Assembly: GCA_963782495.1 (NCBI GenBank)
Contig: CAWAJU010000003.1
Span: forward strand, 124,001 to 188,000
DNA: 64,000 nucleotides
Direction of reading: 5' to 3'
Source of the DNA: DASQBT01 sp963782495
GTDB taxonomy: Bacteria; Pseudomonadota; Gammaproteobacteria; Burkholderiales; Thiobacillaceae
The notes below the pieces were generated by a model, which made no database searches, was not told the DNA's origin, and saw nothing but the letters and a program-made list of their open reading frames with translations. Shown here piece by piece: positions 16,117 through 25,366 of this stretch. A program made the position numbers and the translations under genes. Numbering within the stretch: the stretch's first letter is position 1; each line of letters begins with the position of its first letter.

Positions 16117-16599
16117 ATGAAAGGCGACAAGAAGGTTCTTCAGCTTCTCAACAAGGCGCTTGGCATCGAGCTGACTGCCGTCAACCAGTATTTTCTGCAC
16201 GCGCGCATGTACAAGAACTGGGGCTTCGTTGCGTTGGGCAAGCACGAGTATCAGGAATCGATCGAGGAGATGCATCACGCCGACAGGCTGATCGAGCGCA
16301 TCCTGTTTCTGGAAGGCCTGCCCAATATGCAGAACCTGGGCAAGCTGCTGATCGGCGAGACCGTGCCCGAATGTTTGTCCGGCGACCTCAATCTGGAGCA
16401 CACGGGACGCGCGCTCTACATCGAAGCGATTGCGCACTGCGAATCAGTCAAGGACTACGTCTCGCGCGCAATTCTGGTCGACATCCAGGAAGACACCGAA
16501 GAGCACATCGATTATCTGGAGACCCAGCTCGGGTTGATCGAGCAGATGGGTTTGCAGAACTATCTGCAAAGTGCAATGGGCGAAGTCAAGGACGCGTGA
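16117..16599 (+). CDS. bfr: Bacterioferritin, one ferroxidase ligand missing
   Basis: 160 residues; ACAGGAG precedes the ATG. The protein forms a 24-subunit iron store with haem at subunit interfaces. In E. coli numbering the ligands Glu18, Glu51, His54, Glu94 and His130 and the haem ligand Met52 are present. Position 127, normally Glu, is Thr (DTEEH in place of DEEGH). This subunit may therefore be a weak ferroxidase and could act in a mixed shell with a second Bfr elsewhere. bfd, which would release its iron, is 4.4 kb upstream. Confidence 0.93.
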   Translation: MKGDKKVLQLLNKALGIELTAVNQYFLHARMYKNWGFVALGKHEYQESIEEMHHADRLIERILFLEGLPNMQNLGKLLIGETVPECLSGDLNLEHTGRALYIEAIAHCESVKDYVSRAILVDIQEDTEEHIDYLETQLGLIEQMGLQNYLQSAMGEVKDA

Positions 16600-16778
16600 C
16601 CCGGCGGCGCGGGGGCCGGTGCAGGGATCAGACCCATCCGCGAGATGGATCCTCCAGCCGCCGACAATCCCAGGACATTACTGCTTGGGTCGGCAAACGC
16701 GCCTGAAGTAGGCGCACCGACACGCAATCTTCATTCGGCAGAAACGTCAGTGTCATATCGCTATGGCCTGATACGCCC

Positions 16779-17690
16779 ATGTCCGATCCTGCTTGCGCCC
16801 AGACCCGCAATCGTCAGGCTTCCGCGCCACTGTCCGCGGCCCTTACGGCGGATACGGCTCTTCCGGTTCTTGGTCAGGTTGCCGAGCCTGCTTATCCGGT
16901 CACGGAGTCCGCGCGCAACTATCGCACCCTCTGGATATCGGATATCCACCTCGGCACCGCGGGCTGCCAGGCTGCTTTTCTGCTGGATTTTCTCAAGTAC
17001 AACGAGTCGGAAACGCTCTACCTGGTTGGCGACATCCTCGACGGCTGGCAGTTGCGAAAAGGGTGGTACTGGCCGCAGACGCACAACGACGTTGTGCAAA
17101 AGTTGCTGCGCAAGGCGCGCAAGGGCACCCGCGTGGTGTATGTGCCGGGCAACCACGATTCCATGGCGCGGCAATTCATCGGGCTGGCGTTTGGCGAGAT
17201 CGAAGTGGCGGACGAGGTCATCCATGTCACTGCCGATGGCAAACGGCTGTTGGTCACGCATGGCGACATGTTCGACGGCGTCATGCAGCATGCACGATGG
17301 CTGGCCTACCTGGGCGACTCGCTCTATACCTTGACGCTGGTATTGAACCGCTGGTTCAATTGGTTCCGGCTCCGTTTCGGCTATTCCTACTGGTCGTTGT
17401 CGCAGTATCTCAAGCACCGGGTCAAGAACGCGGTCAGCTTCATCACTGCGTTTGAAAGGGTGATGGCTGAAGAAGCCCGACGGCGGGAATGCGACGGCGT
17501 GGTATGCGGACATATTCACAAGGCGGAAATCCGAACGGTGGACGGGATCCAGTATTGCAACGATGGCGACTGGGTGGAGAGCCTTTCCGCGCTCGCGGAG
17601 ACTGCGGACGGCACCCTTGAAATCATCCACTGGACCCACTGCCGCGATGCACCGGCAAAAAAGTTGGGTAAGCCGGCGAGGGTATCTTGA
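16779..17690 (+). CDS. LpxH-like calcineurin-type phosphoesterase
   Basis: 303 residues. Metal-binding motifs occur in order: SDIHLG (near 54), GDILDGW (near 84), GNHDS (near 125), THGD and GHIHKAE (near 246). The closest functional family is UDP-2,3-diacylglucosamine diphosphatase, which makes lipid X for lipid A. E. coli LpxH is about 240 residues; here a 45-residue N-terminal extension precedes the core, so the true start may lie downstream. No clear ribosome site precedes 16779. Two stem-loops follow, the second a terminator. Confidence 0.75.
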   Translation: MSDPACAQTRNRQASAPLSAALTADTALPVLGQVAEPAYPVTESARNYRTLWISDIHLGTAGCQAAFLLDFLKYNESETLYLVGDILDGWQLRKGWYWPQTHNDVVQKLLRKARKGTRVVYVPGNHDSMARQFIGLAFGEIEVADEVIHVTADGKRLLVTHGDMFDGVMQHARWLAYLGDSLYTLTLVLNRWFNWFRLRFGYSYWSLSQYLKHRVKNAVSFITAFERVMAEEARRRECDGVVCGHIHKAEIRTVDGIQYCNDGDWVESLSALAETADGTLEIIHWTHCRDAPAKKLGKPARVS

Positions 17691-18145
17691 TTCGCTCGCA
17701 GCGAAGTGGAATGTGCACGCGTTTTGAGTGCGAGCCGCATTTCCGGCGCAGCTGATTGCGCAGCAGCAAAAGTGGGCTGGGCACCTGCTCGGTCAGGCGG
17801 CCCGCCCCATATGGCTCTCTTGTCTCGCGGCCATGAGCCGGAGTCGGAAGGGGCATCACCCCTTCCGCGGGCTCCCCCCCGCCTTATCATTTGCTTTCGG
17901 TTGAGCCGAAAGTTCTTTTGTATTTAACTCCTGTTATCTTTAACGCAAGTTTGGGCGTCAAGTTGAGTAAAGATTCCTTCAACGCAGATCGGCGCTGAAT
18001 TCGTTTCTGTAACTGCCGCACGTTGAGCGTGCGTGGGACGCTGAGCTGATCTGAGGGAGAAAAGAGGGGGTAGGCTTTGGTTGGCCTTGCCTCGTTTTCC
18101 TTACGAGCGGGGGGTTGATGATGATTGCGTCTGGTGTGTTTGTCC
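17691..18145. other. 455-base gene-free gap between the phosphoesterase and uvrA
   Basis: Convergent gap. It holds a perfect stem CGGAAGGGG/CCCCTTCCG with a 5-base loop (17845-17867), a true terminator at 17894-17919, and a noticeably AT-richer stretch at about 17915-17990. Two smaller stems follow: CGCACG/CGTGCG (18017-18033) and CTCGT/ACGAG (18091-18107). No frame in it has both a ribosome site and family similarity that I recognise. Confidence 0.6.
17894..17919 (+). terminator. Intrinsic terminator after the phosphoesterase gene
   Basis: CTTTCGG (17894-17900), loop TTGAG, CCGAAAG (17906-17912), then TTCTTTT. Good Rho-independent terminator on the plus strand, 200 bases after the phosphoesterase stop. 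Confidence 0.85.
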
Positions 18146-20968
18146 CTACCTGCGCCGCAGTAACTGCCCCAGATAGAACCCGGTGAAGCTGGCCGGATTT
18201 TTCGCCACGTCTTCCGGTGTGCCTTCGGCGATGATCTCGCCGCCGCCGGCACCGCCTGCGGGGCCCAGATCGATGAGCCAGTCGGCAGTCTTGATCACGT
18301 CCAGATTGTGTTCGATCACAACCACGGTGTTGCCTTGGTCGGTGAGACGCTGAAGGACCTTGAGCAGCAGTTCGATATCGGCGAAGTGCAGGCCGGTGGT
18401 GGGTTCGTCGAGGATGTACAGGGTGCGGCCAGTGTCGCGTTTGGACAGTTCGAGCGAGAGCTTGACGCGCTGCGCTTCGCCGCCCGACAAGGTGGTGGCA
18501 GACTGGCCCAGTTTGATGTAGCCCAGGCCCACGTCCATCAGGGTTTGCAGTTTCCTGGCGACCACAGGCACGGCAGCGAAGAATTCCAGCCCGTCTTCCA
18601 CCGTGAGGTTGAGCACGTCGTGGATGGTCTTGCCCTTGTACTGGATCTCTAGGGTCTCGCGGTTGTAGCGCTGGCCGTGGCACACGTCGCACGGCACGTA
18701 GATGTCGGGCAGGAAATGCATTTCGACCTTGATCACGCCGTCGCCCTGGCAGGCTTCGCAACGTCCGCCCTTGACGTTGAACGAGAACCGGCCCGGTCCG
18801 TAGCCGCGGGTGCGGGATTCTGGCACCCCGGCGAACAACTCGCGAATGGGGGTGAACAGGCCCGTATACGTCGCCGGATTGGAACGCGGAGTGCGGCCGA
18901 TCGGGGCCTGGTCCACACTGATGACCTTATCGAAAAACTCCAGGCCGCGGATCTCGCCGTGCGGCGCCGGCTCTTCGCTGGAGCCATACAGGTGGCGCGC
19001 GGTGGCGCGATACAGCGTGTCGTTGATCAGGGTGGACTTGCCCGAACCGGAGACCCCCGTGACGCAGACCATCAGACCCAAGGGCAGGCGCAAGTCGACT
19101 TGCTTGAGGTTGTTGCCGGTCGCCCCGGTGAGTCGCAGGATGCGCTTCTCATCCAGCCTGCGGCGCTTCTTTGGCATCGGAATGGATTTGCTGCCGGACA
19201 GATACTGGCCGGTGAGTGAGTCGGGGTTGTTGGTCACGCTGTCGGGCGTGCCCTGGGCCACGATCTCGCCGCCATGCTCGCCCGCGCCGGGGCCCATGTC
19301 CACGACATAATCTGCGGTGCGGATGGCTTCCTCGTCATGCTCCACCACCAGGACCGAATTGCCCAGATCGCGCAAGTGCCTGAGGGTGCCAAGCAGCCGG
19401 TCGTTGTCGCGCTGGTGCAAGCCAATCGACGGCTCGTCCAGCACATACATGACGCCAGTGAGGCCCGAGCCGATCTGGGACGCCAGCCGGATGCGCTGCG
19501 CCTCGCCGCCTGAAAGCGTATCTGCGGAACGGTCCAGGCTCAGGTAATCCAGTCCGACATTGTTGAGAAAACCCAGCCGGGCGGAGATTTCCTTGACGAT
19601 TCTTTCCGCAATCTGGGCGCGGTGGCCTTCCAGTTTGAGACCATCAAAAAAGGCCAAGGCATCCTTCAGCGGCCAGTGGCTGACGTCAAAGATGGCCTTG
19701 TCTCCGACCAGCACATGGCGCGCCTCCTTGCGCAACCGGGTGCCCTCGCATTTGGGACAGGGCTTGTTGTTGAGGAACTTGGCCAGTTCCTCGCGCACCG
19801 TGATGGAATCGGTTTCGCGGTAGCGTCGCTCGAGGTTTTTCAGTATTCCCTCAAAGGCGTGCTTGCGCGGCCGCCAGCCGCCTTTTTCGCCCAGATACTT
19901 GAAGCTGATTTCCTCCTTGCCGCTGCCGTACAGAATGATGTCCTGGATTCGTTGCGGCAGTGAATCGAACTGCTTGTCCAGTTCGAAGCCATAGTGCAGC
20001 GCGAGGCTCTGGAGCATCTGGTAGAAGAAATGATTGCGCTTGTCCCAACCCTTGACCGCCCCCGAGGCCAGCGATAGATGCGGAAAAGCCACCACCCGCA
20101 ACGGGTCGAAGAAGGACACCACGCCCAGGCCGTCGCATTCCGTGCAGGCGCCCATGGGATTGTTGAAGGAGAACAGCCGCGGCTCCAGCTCAGGCAGCGC
20201 ATAGTCGCACAGTGGGCAGGAAAACTTGGCCGAGAACAGGTGCTCCTTCGCGCTTTCCATTTCCACTGCCAGGGCCTTACCGTCCGCGTGGCGCAGGGCG
20301 GTCTCCAACGATTCTGCCAAGCGCTGCTTGGCGTCCATCCGGACCTTGAGACGGTCCACCACCACCTCGATGGTGTGCTTCTTGTTCTTGTCCAGCTTGG
20401 GGACGGCATCCAGTTCGCACACCTTGCCGTCGACCCGCACGCGCACGAAGCCCTGTGCCTGCAGTTCCTCGAACAGGTCCAGGTTCTCGCCCTTGCGGCC
20501 CACGACCAAGGGGGCCAGGATCATCAGCCGCGTGTCTTCGGGCAGGGTGAGCACCTGGTCCACCATTTGCGACACGGTTTGCGCGGCGAGGGTGATGCCG
20601 TGCTCAGGGCAGCGCGGTTCGCCCACCCGGGCGTACAGGAGGCGCAGGTAATCGTGGATTTCAGTGACCGTGCCCACGGTCGAACGCGGGTTGTGCGAGG
20701 TCGCCTTCTGCTCGATGGAAATCGCCGGCGACAGCCCTTCGATCAGGTCCACGTCCGGTTTTTCCATCAACTGCAGGAACTGTCGCGCGTAGGCCGACAG
20801 CGACTCCACGTAGCGGCGCTGGCCCTCCGCATACAGGGTGTCAAAGGCCAGGGATGACTTGCCAGAGCCGGACAGACCGGTGATGACCACCAGCTGATTG
20901 CGCGGCAGGTCCAGGTTGATGTTCTTGAGATTGTGGGTGCGGGCGCCCCGCACGCGGATATAGTCCAT
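18146..20968 (-). CDS. uvrA: Excinuclease ABC subunit A
   Basis: 940 residues from ATG 20968, giving the normal MDYIRVRGARTHNLKNI start; a longer frame to 21004 is rejected. Both ABC ATPase halves are present: Walker A GLSGSGKS near residue 32 and GVSGSGKS near 640, with LSGGEAQR signatures in each. Zinc modules are visible as CPLCDY...CTEC and CEACQG...CDVC. UvrA with UvrB scans DNA for bulky lesions in nucleotide excision repair. It is divergent from yajR-ssb, an arrangement related to uvrA-ssb of E. coli. Confidence 0.98.
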   Translation of the reverse strand: MDYIRVRGARTHNLKNINLDLPRNQLVVITGLSGSGKSSLAFDTLYAEGQRRYVESLSAYARQFLQLMEKPDVDLIEGLSPAISIEQKATSHNPRSTVGTVTEIHDYLRLLYARVGEPRCPEHGITLAAQTVSQMVDQVLTLPEDTRLMILAPLVVGRKGENLDLFEELQAQGFVRVRVDGKVCELDAVPKLDKNKKHTIEVVVDRLKVRMDAKQRLAESLETALRHADGKALAVEMESAKEHLFSAKFSCPLCDYALPELEPRLFSFNNPMGACTECDGLGVVSFFDPLRVVAFPHLSLASGAVKGWDKRNHFFYQMLQSLALHYGFELDKQFDSLPQRIQDIILYGSGKEEISFKYLGEKGGWRPRKHAFEGILKNLERRYRETDSITVREELAKFLNNKPCPKCEGTRLRKEARHVLVGDKAIFDVSHWPLKDALAFFDGLKLEGHRAQIAERIVKEISARLGFLNNVGLDYLSLDRSADTLSGGEAQRIRLASQIGSGLTGVMYVLDEPSIGLHQRDNDRLLGTLRHLRDLGNSVLVVEHDEEAIRTADYVVDMGPGAGEHGGEIVAQGTPDSVTNNPDSLTGQYLSGSKSIPMPKKRRRLDEKRILRLTGATGNNLKQVDLRLPLGLMVCVTGVSGSGKSTLINDTLYRATARHLYGSSEEPAPHGEIRGLEFFDKVISVDQAPIGRTPRSNPATYTGLFTPIRELFAGVPESRTRGYGPGRFSFNVKGGRCEACQGDGVIKVEMHFLPDIYVPCDVCHGQRYNRETLEIQYKGKTIHDVLNLTVEDGLEFFAAVPVVARKLQTLMDVGLGYIKLGQSATTLSGGEAQRVKLSLELSKRDTGRTLYILDEPTTGLHFADIELLLKVLQRLTDQGNTVVVIEHNLDVIKTADWLIDLGPAGGAGGGEIIAEGTPEDVAKNPASFTGFYLGQLLRRR

Positions 20969-21047
20969 GAAGCTCGCCAAAGCGCCCATGAAAGGCCGGG
21001 CCAACCTGATAATATACGCTATTGCTTTTCCTCCTTTCTATTCGATT

Positions 21048-22427
21048 TTGGATATCTCTGACGATCTGAGCCGCACCGAACAACGGGCAATGGTGGGATT
21101 GGCGGCCATATACGGTTTGCGCATGCTGGGGATGTTTCTCATCCTGCCGGTGTTTGCCCTTTATGCCGCCCATATCCCCGGTGGTGACAACCATTTCATG
21201 GTCGGCTTGGCCCTGGGCGCCTATGGATTGACCCAGGCCCTCCTGCAATTGCCCTTTGGAATGATTTCCGACCGGATCGGGCGCAAGCGAGTAATCGTGT
21301 TCGGCCTGCTGTTGTTTGCCTCGGGCAGCTTCGTGGCGGCTGGAGCGACCACGATTCACGGCGTCATCATCGGCCGTGTGATACAGGGGGCCGGCGCGGT
21401 TTCTGCGGTAGTTTCCGCGCTGCTTGCCGACCTGACGCGGGAAGAGCACCGGACCAAGGCCATGGCCTCGATCGGCGCCACCATCGGGCTGAGCTTCGCC
21501 CTTGCCCTGGTCATGGGGCCGGTGCTGGACAAGTGGATAGGCGTGCCGGGGATCTTTGCCATGACCGGGGTGCTGGCCCTGGCGGCGATAGGGGTGGTGA
21601 TGTTCTATGTGCCCAAGCCCTTGCTGTGCCGCTTCCACGCGGACGCCGAGGCCAACCCCGCGCGGCTCAAGGATGTGTTGAGAGACCCTCAACTGCTACG
21701 CCTGAACTATGGCATTTTCGCCCTGCATACGGCGCAGATGGCCATGTTCGTGGTGATTCCGGTGGCCTTGGCGAACTACGCCGGCCTGCCCAAGGCGCAG
21801 CACTGGCTGGTGTATCTGCCGGTGGTCCTGGGCTCGTTCCTGCTGGCGGTGCCGGGCATCATCGTGGGAGAAAAGCGCGGCAAGCTGAAGCCGGTCTTTG
21901 TCGGCGCGGTGGCCCTGATGCTGGCGGCCCAAATCGCCCTGTCCCAGTCCCTGCATAATTTCAATGCGTTGGTGGCTTCCCTGTTTGCCTACTTTGTCGC
22001 TTTCAACCTGCTGGAAGCCACCTTGCCCTCGCTGATTTCCAAGCTCGCCCCCACCTCAGCCAAGGGCACCGCAATGGGCGTGTACAATACTTCCCAGTCA
22101 CTGGGCCTGTTTGCCGGCGGCGTTGCGGGTGGCTGGCTGGCCCAGCACCAGGGCTTCGGCGCCGTGTTCGTGCTGTGCGCGGTGTTGATGGGGGGATGGC
22201 TGGTCCTGGCGCTGGGAATGCGGGCACCGCCCGCGGTCAGGACGCGCATGTTCCGCGTCGATGGACTGGACCCGGCGCGCGCGCAGGAGTTGCGCTCCGC
22301 CCTCACTCGTCTGGCCGGTGTAGTGGAAGCCGCCGTGCTGGCGGATGAGGGGGTGGCCATGCTGAAAGTAAAACTGAGCGGCTGGGATGAAGACACCGCG
22401 CTAAGATTATTGCAAGGAGAAGCCTGA
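21048..22427 (+). CDS. yajR: MFS transporter, YajR family
   Basis: 459 residues from TTG 21048. There are twelve membrane helices, and the helix 2-3 loop has the MFS signature FGMISDRIGRKR. A C-terminal ferredoxin-like YAM domain (about 390-459, MFRVDGLDPARAQELRSALT) is what sets YajR apart. The region SDDLSRTEQRAMVGLAA aligns with the E. coli YajR N-terminus, so a start before ATG 21090 is needed; TTG 21048 gives close to the family length but has no clear ribosome site. Substrate unknown. The stop overlaps the ssb start (TGATG). Confidence 0.85.
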   Translation: MDISDDLSRTEQRAMVGLAAIYGLRMLGMFLILPVFALYAAHIPGGDNHFMVGLALGAYGLTQALLQLPFGMISDRIGRKRVIVFGLLLFASGSFVAAGATTIHGVIIGRVIQGAGAVSAVVSALLADLTREEHRTKAMASIGATIGLSFALALVMGPVLDKWIGVPGIFAMTGVLALAAIGVVMFYVPKPLLCRFHADAEANPARLKDVLRDPQLLRLNYGIFALHTAQMAMFVVIPVALANYAGLPKAQHWLVYLPVVLGSFLLAVPGIIVGEKRGKLKPVFVGAVALMLAAQIALSQSLHNFNALVASLFAYFVAFNLLEATLPSLISKLAPTSAKGTAMGVYNTSQSLGLFAGGVAGGWLAQHQGFGAVFVLCAVLMGGWLVLALGMRAPPAVRTRMFRVDGLDPARAQELRSALTRLAGVVEAAVLADEGVAMLKVKLSGWDEDTALRLLQGEA

Positions 22428-22882
22428 TGGCGTCGCTCAATAAGGTCATGTTGATTGGCAATCTGGGCAAGGATCCGGAAATGCGGTATTTGCCCAGCGG
22501 CGAGGCGGTGGCGAGTTTTTCTATCGCGACCACGGACAAGTTCAAGGACAAGAATGGCGACTTGCAAGAAGCGACCGAGTGGCACCGGATCAGCTTCTTT
22601 GGCCGCACTGCAGAAGTCTGCGGGCAATATCTGAAGAAGGGCAGCCCGGTCTACATCGAGGGTTCGATTCGCACGCGCAAGTACACTGCCAAGGACGGCA
22701 CGGAAAAATATGCTACCGAAATTCGTGGCGATCGCATGCAGATGCTGGGCGGTCGTAGTGGAGGCACGGCGTCGATGGACAGCGAGACCAGCAAGGCAAG
22801 CAGTGGCGCGCCGCGCAGCCCTGCCCCCGCTTCACCCGGCGGAAGCGGGTTCGACGATTTTGAGGACGACATTCCTTTCTGA
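22427..22882 (+). CDS. ssb: Single-stranded DNA-binding protein
   Basis: 151 residues. The OB-fold runs from about 1 to 110 (MASLNKVMLIGNLGKDPE start, then WHRISFFGR). A short Gly/Ser/Pro linker leads to the acidic tip DFEDDIPF that recruits replication and repair proteins. The linker is shorter than in E. coli SSB (177 residues). The AAGGAG ribosome site lies inside the end of yajR, and the ATG overlaps the yajR stop by one base. Confidence 0.98.
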   Translation: MASLNKVMLIGNLGKDPEMRYLPSGEAVASFSIATTDKFKDKNGDLQEATEWHRISFFGRTAEVCGQYLKKGSPVYIEGSIRTRKYTAKDGTEKYATEIRGDRMQMLGGRSGGTASMDSETSKASSGAPRSPAPASPGGSGFDDFEDDIPF

Positions 22883-22978
22883 AACAAGGGCGCCTTTTTC
22901 GGTGCTGACCCAGAACCGGCTTTGAGCCCGATCCGACCGGGCGGGAATTGCATAACTATTAGTCGTACAAGGGAGAAC

Positions 22979-24970
22979 ATGGCAAGTATCGAGGATTGCC
23001 CGTACCGGCATGGCCGAAATTCACCTGTTTCTGTCATTGTCTGCAGTGCCGGCGGGTTGTTTGCCCTGGCAGCTTGTGCGCAGGTCGCCTGGGCAACTGA
23101 TGGTCTGACCGAGGCGGATTTCTTCGGCGATGTTCCGGTTGTGTTGACGGCTTCGCGCCTGTCGCAACCTCTGGACCGCACGCCTGCCGCAGTCACCATT
23201 ATCGACCAGGAGATGATCCGGGCCTCGGGCTTTCGCGACATCCCAGACCTGTTTCGCCTGGTGCCAGGCTTTAACGTTGCCTACACGCGCGACAACACCT
23301 GGGGCGTGGGCTATCACGGCATGGCGGATGCATTCTCGCGCCGCATGCAGGTCTTGATCGACGGCCGTTCGGTTTATACGCCGGGGTTTGGCGAGGTGCC
23401 GTGGACCTCGCTGCCGCTTTCGATCGACGACATCGAGCGCATAGAAGTGGTACGCGGGCCCAATTCTGCCGCCTACGGGTCGAATGCCTTCTTCGGCGTC
23501 ATCAACATCATTACCAAGACGCCGGAAGAGGCGTCGGGCGTTTACGCTTCGATACAGGATGGGCAGCAGGACATGCGCGGCGCGAGCCTGCGCTTCGGGG
23601 GTGGTGGCGATGCATTGCGGTACCGGCTGACGCTGTCCGGGCAGAAGCGCGACCGCTTCGCCTCGCAACCGGAAAAGACGGAAACCCACCTGATGGATCT
23701 GCGCGCCGATTATCAGCTTTCCAGTACCGACGACATCACGGCCGACCTTGCGTTCAGTCGTGCGGACTGGCGCGTCGGGCTGTTCAACGATCCGTCGGAA
23801 CCGGAGCGCGATCAGCAGGTGGGCGCCGATCACGTGCAATTGCGCTTCCACCGTGTGGTGGGTCCCGACACCGACTGGTACATCCAGTTCTATCACATCC
23901 GCAACAAGCTGCAGGACCTCATACTGATGCCGGTGCTGGGAATCGACATCGGCAACACGCAGCAACGCGACGATCTGGAATTCCAGATGACAACCCGACC
24001 CAGCGATTTGACCCGCCTGGTCTTCGGCGCGGAAACGCGATGGGAAAGCGCGGCATCAAAGTTCTATTTCAACGGCCTGGATGCGCGCAGCGGTGCGCTG
24101 TATCGCCTGTTCGGCAACCTGGAGTGGCAGCCGACATCGCGCTGGACCTTAAACGGCGCGCTGATGGTCGAGCATCATTACCTGAGCGGTCTGGATCTTT
24201 CGCCACGTCTCGCCGCGAATTACCAGATGCTGCCGGATCATGCCCTCAGGGCGACGATTTCCGAGGCCTACCGTTCGCCCACCTTTTTCGAGGACCAAGC
24301 CAAGGTCGACGACCCGACGCTTGTTTTCGGCATCCTTGGCCACGGTTTCACACCCTCAGGCGATCTGCGCGCAGAACGCATCGTTTCGCATGAAATCGGC
24401 TATTTCGGCCATATTCGTCCGATGAAGCTGCAAATCGACGCGCGCGTATTCAACGACACCGTGCGTGACCTCATTGCCACCCAGGATATCAACTATCCCG
24501 CAGACACCACCAATCCAGCGATTCCCAAAGTTTTTCAGGCGGTCAACCTCAATCACGCCAACATACGCGGCGCCGACGCGCAGGTGCGCTGGACACCGGT
24601 GCACTGGCTGGACCTGGTCATGTCCTATGCGCGGGTGAAGATTTCCTCCAACGAAGAGGACGTTCGTAATTCCACCCCGCGCAACAACTTTTCCGGGCTG
24701 GGCGTCGTCAAACTGGCCAACGGCTGGGAAGCCAGTACCGGGCTTTATCGCGTGGGTAGCATGAAATGGATGGAGGACGGCGACTGGACGCCCGCCTATA
24801 CCCGGGTCGATGTACGGCTGGCGAAAACCTTGAGATTCAACGGCCATCGTGCCGAACTGGCCGTCGTCGGCCAGAATCTGGGCCAGGACTACGCGGAATT
24901 CCGGGCCGTGGCGCCCAAAGCCAATATCTTCGACCGCAGGGTTTACGGCAGTATTTCCTTAACTTGGTGA
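22979..24970 (+). CDS. TonB-dependent outer-membrane receptor
   Basis: 663 residues from ATG 22979, with GGGAG at 22971-22975. After a signal peptide (about 1-40) comes a plug domain: VPVVLTASRLSQPLDRTPAAVTII, then ASGFRDIPDLFRLVPGF and IERIEVVRGPNSAAYGSNAFFGVINI. The remainder is a 22-strand barrel ending in an aromatic residue (SISLTW). It takes up a ligand that needs TonB energy. I see no Fur box upstream and no transporter partner nearby, so the substrate cannot be given. TonB is not in the window. Confidence 0.9.
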   Translation: MASIEDCPYRHGRNSPVSVIVCSAGGLFALAACAQVAWATDGLTEADFFGDVPVVLTASRLSQPLDRTPAAVTIIDQEMIRASGFRDIPDLFRLVPGFNVAYTRDNTWGVGYHGMADAFSRRMQVLIDGRSVYTPGFGEVPWTSLPLSIDDIERIEVVRGPNSAAYGSNAFFGVINIITKTPEEASGVYASIQDGQQDMRGASLRFGGGGDALRYRLTLSGQKRDRFASQPEKTETHLMDLRADYQLSSTDDITADLAFSRADWRVGLFNDPSEPERDQQVGADHVQLRFHRVVGPDTDWYIQFYHIRNKLQDLILMPVLGIDIGNTQQRDDLEFQMTTRPSDLTRLVFGAETRWESAASKFYFNGLDARSGALYRLFGNLEWQPTSRWTLNGALMVEHHYLSGLDLSPRLAANYQMLPDHALRATISEAYRSPTFFEDQAKVDDPTLVFGILGHGFTPSGDLRAERIVSHEIGYFGHIRPMKLQIDARVFNDTVRDLIATQDINYPADTTNPAIPKVFQAVNLNHANIRGADAQVRWTPVHWLDLVMSYARVKISSNEEDVRNSTPRNNFSGLGVVKLANGWEASTGLYRVGSMKWMEDGDWTPAYTRVDVRLAKTLRFNGHRAELAVVGQNLGQDYAEFRAVAPKANIFDRRVYGSISLTW

Positions 24971-25027
24971 TGCCGGTTTGATAAGGGTTTGATAAAATAG
25001 GACTTTGCTTTACTTCAGGGACAAATC

Positions 25028-25309
25028 ATGCCCATCTATGCCTATCAGTGCACTGCCTGCGGCCATCAGGAAGATGTCATGCAAAAGCTTGCCGATGCGC
25101 CGCTGAACACCTGCCCCAAATGCGGGGCCGAGTCCTTTACCAAGCAGGTGACTGCAGCCGGCTTCGCGCTCAAGGGGAGCGGCTGGTATGCCACTGACTT
25201 CAAGGGCGGAGCCAAGCCGGGCGAAAAGGCAGCAGACAAGCCGACCGAAAAGAAAGAGGAGGCCCCTGCCCACACCTGTGGATCCGGAGGCTGCGGCGCC
25301 TGCAGCTGA
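25028..25309 (+). CDS. FmdB-family zinc ribbon protein
   Basis: 93 residues. The N-terminal zinc ribbon has CTAC and CPKC pairs (MPIYAYQCTACGH, then NTCPKCG). A Lys/Ala-rich linker follows, and then a Cys-rich tail (CGSGGCGACS). Such proteins are called FmdB after a putative regulator of formamidase in Methylophilus; their function is mostly unknown. fmdB next to DUF502 and aspS is a common betaproteobacterial order. Confidence 0.85.
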   Translation: MPIYAYQCTACGHQEDVMQKLADAPLNTCPKCGAESFTKQVTAAGFALKGSGWYATDFKGGAKPGEKAADKPTEKKEEAPAHTCGSGGCGACS

Positions 25310-25336
25310 TTACATGGACAAACTGCCTCAGGGACA

Positions 25337-25364
25337 GGGCGGCCTAGGCCGCCCACATTTTTTG
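25337..25364 (+). promoter_or_regulatory. 18-bp palindrome plus T-run abutting the DUF502 start
   Basis: GGGCGGCCTAGGCCGCCC (25337-25354) is a perfect palindrome. As RNA it folds to a 7-bp GC stem with a CTAG loop, followed by ACATTTTTT. This looks like an intrinsic terminator or attenuator ending fmdB transcripts. It ends 3 bases before the GTG of the next gene, where a ribosome site should be. Confidence 0.7.
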
Positions 25365-25366
25365 TT

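Noticed and set aside
17979..18761. 260-codon Arg-rich frame inside uvrA
   Set aside because: Out-of-frame reading of high-GC uvrA codons; composition is that of a shadow frame.
24975..24998. Repeated GGTTTGATAA with TAAAAT as an fmdB promoter
   Set aside because: The TTGATA and TAAAAT boxes are only 9 bases apart, too close for a sigma-70 promoter; no better -35 was found.
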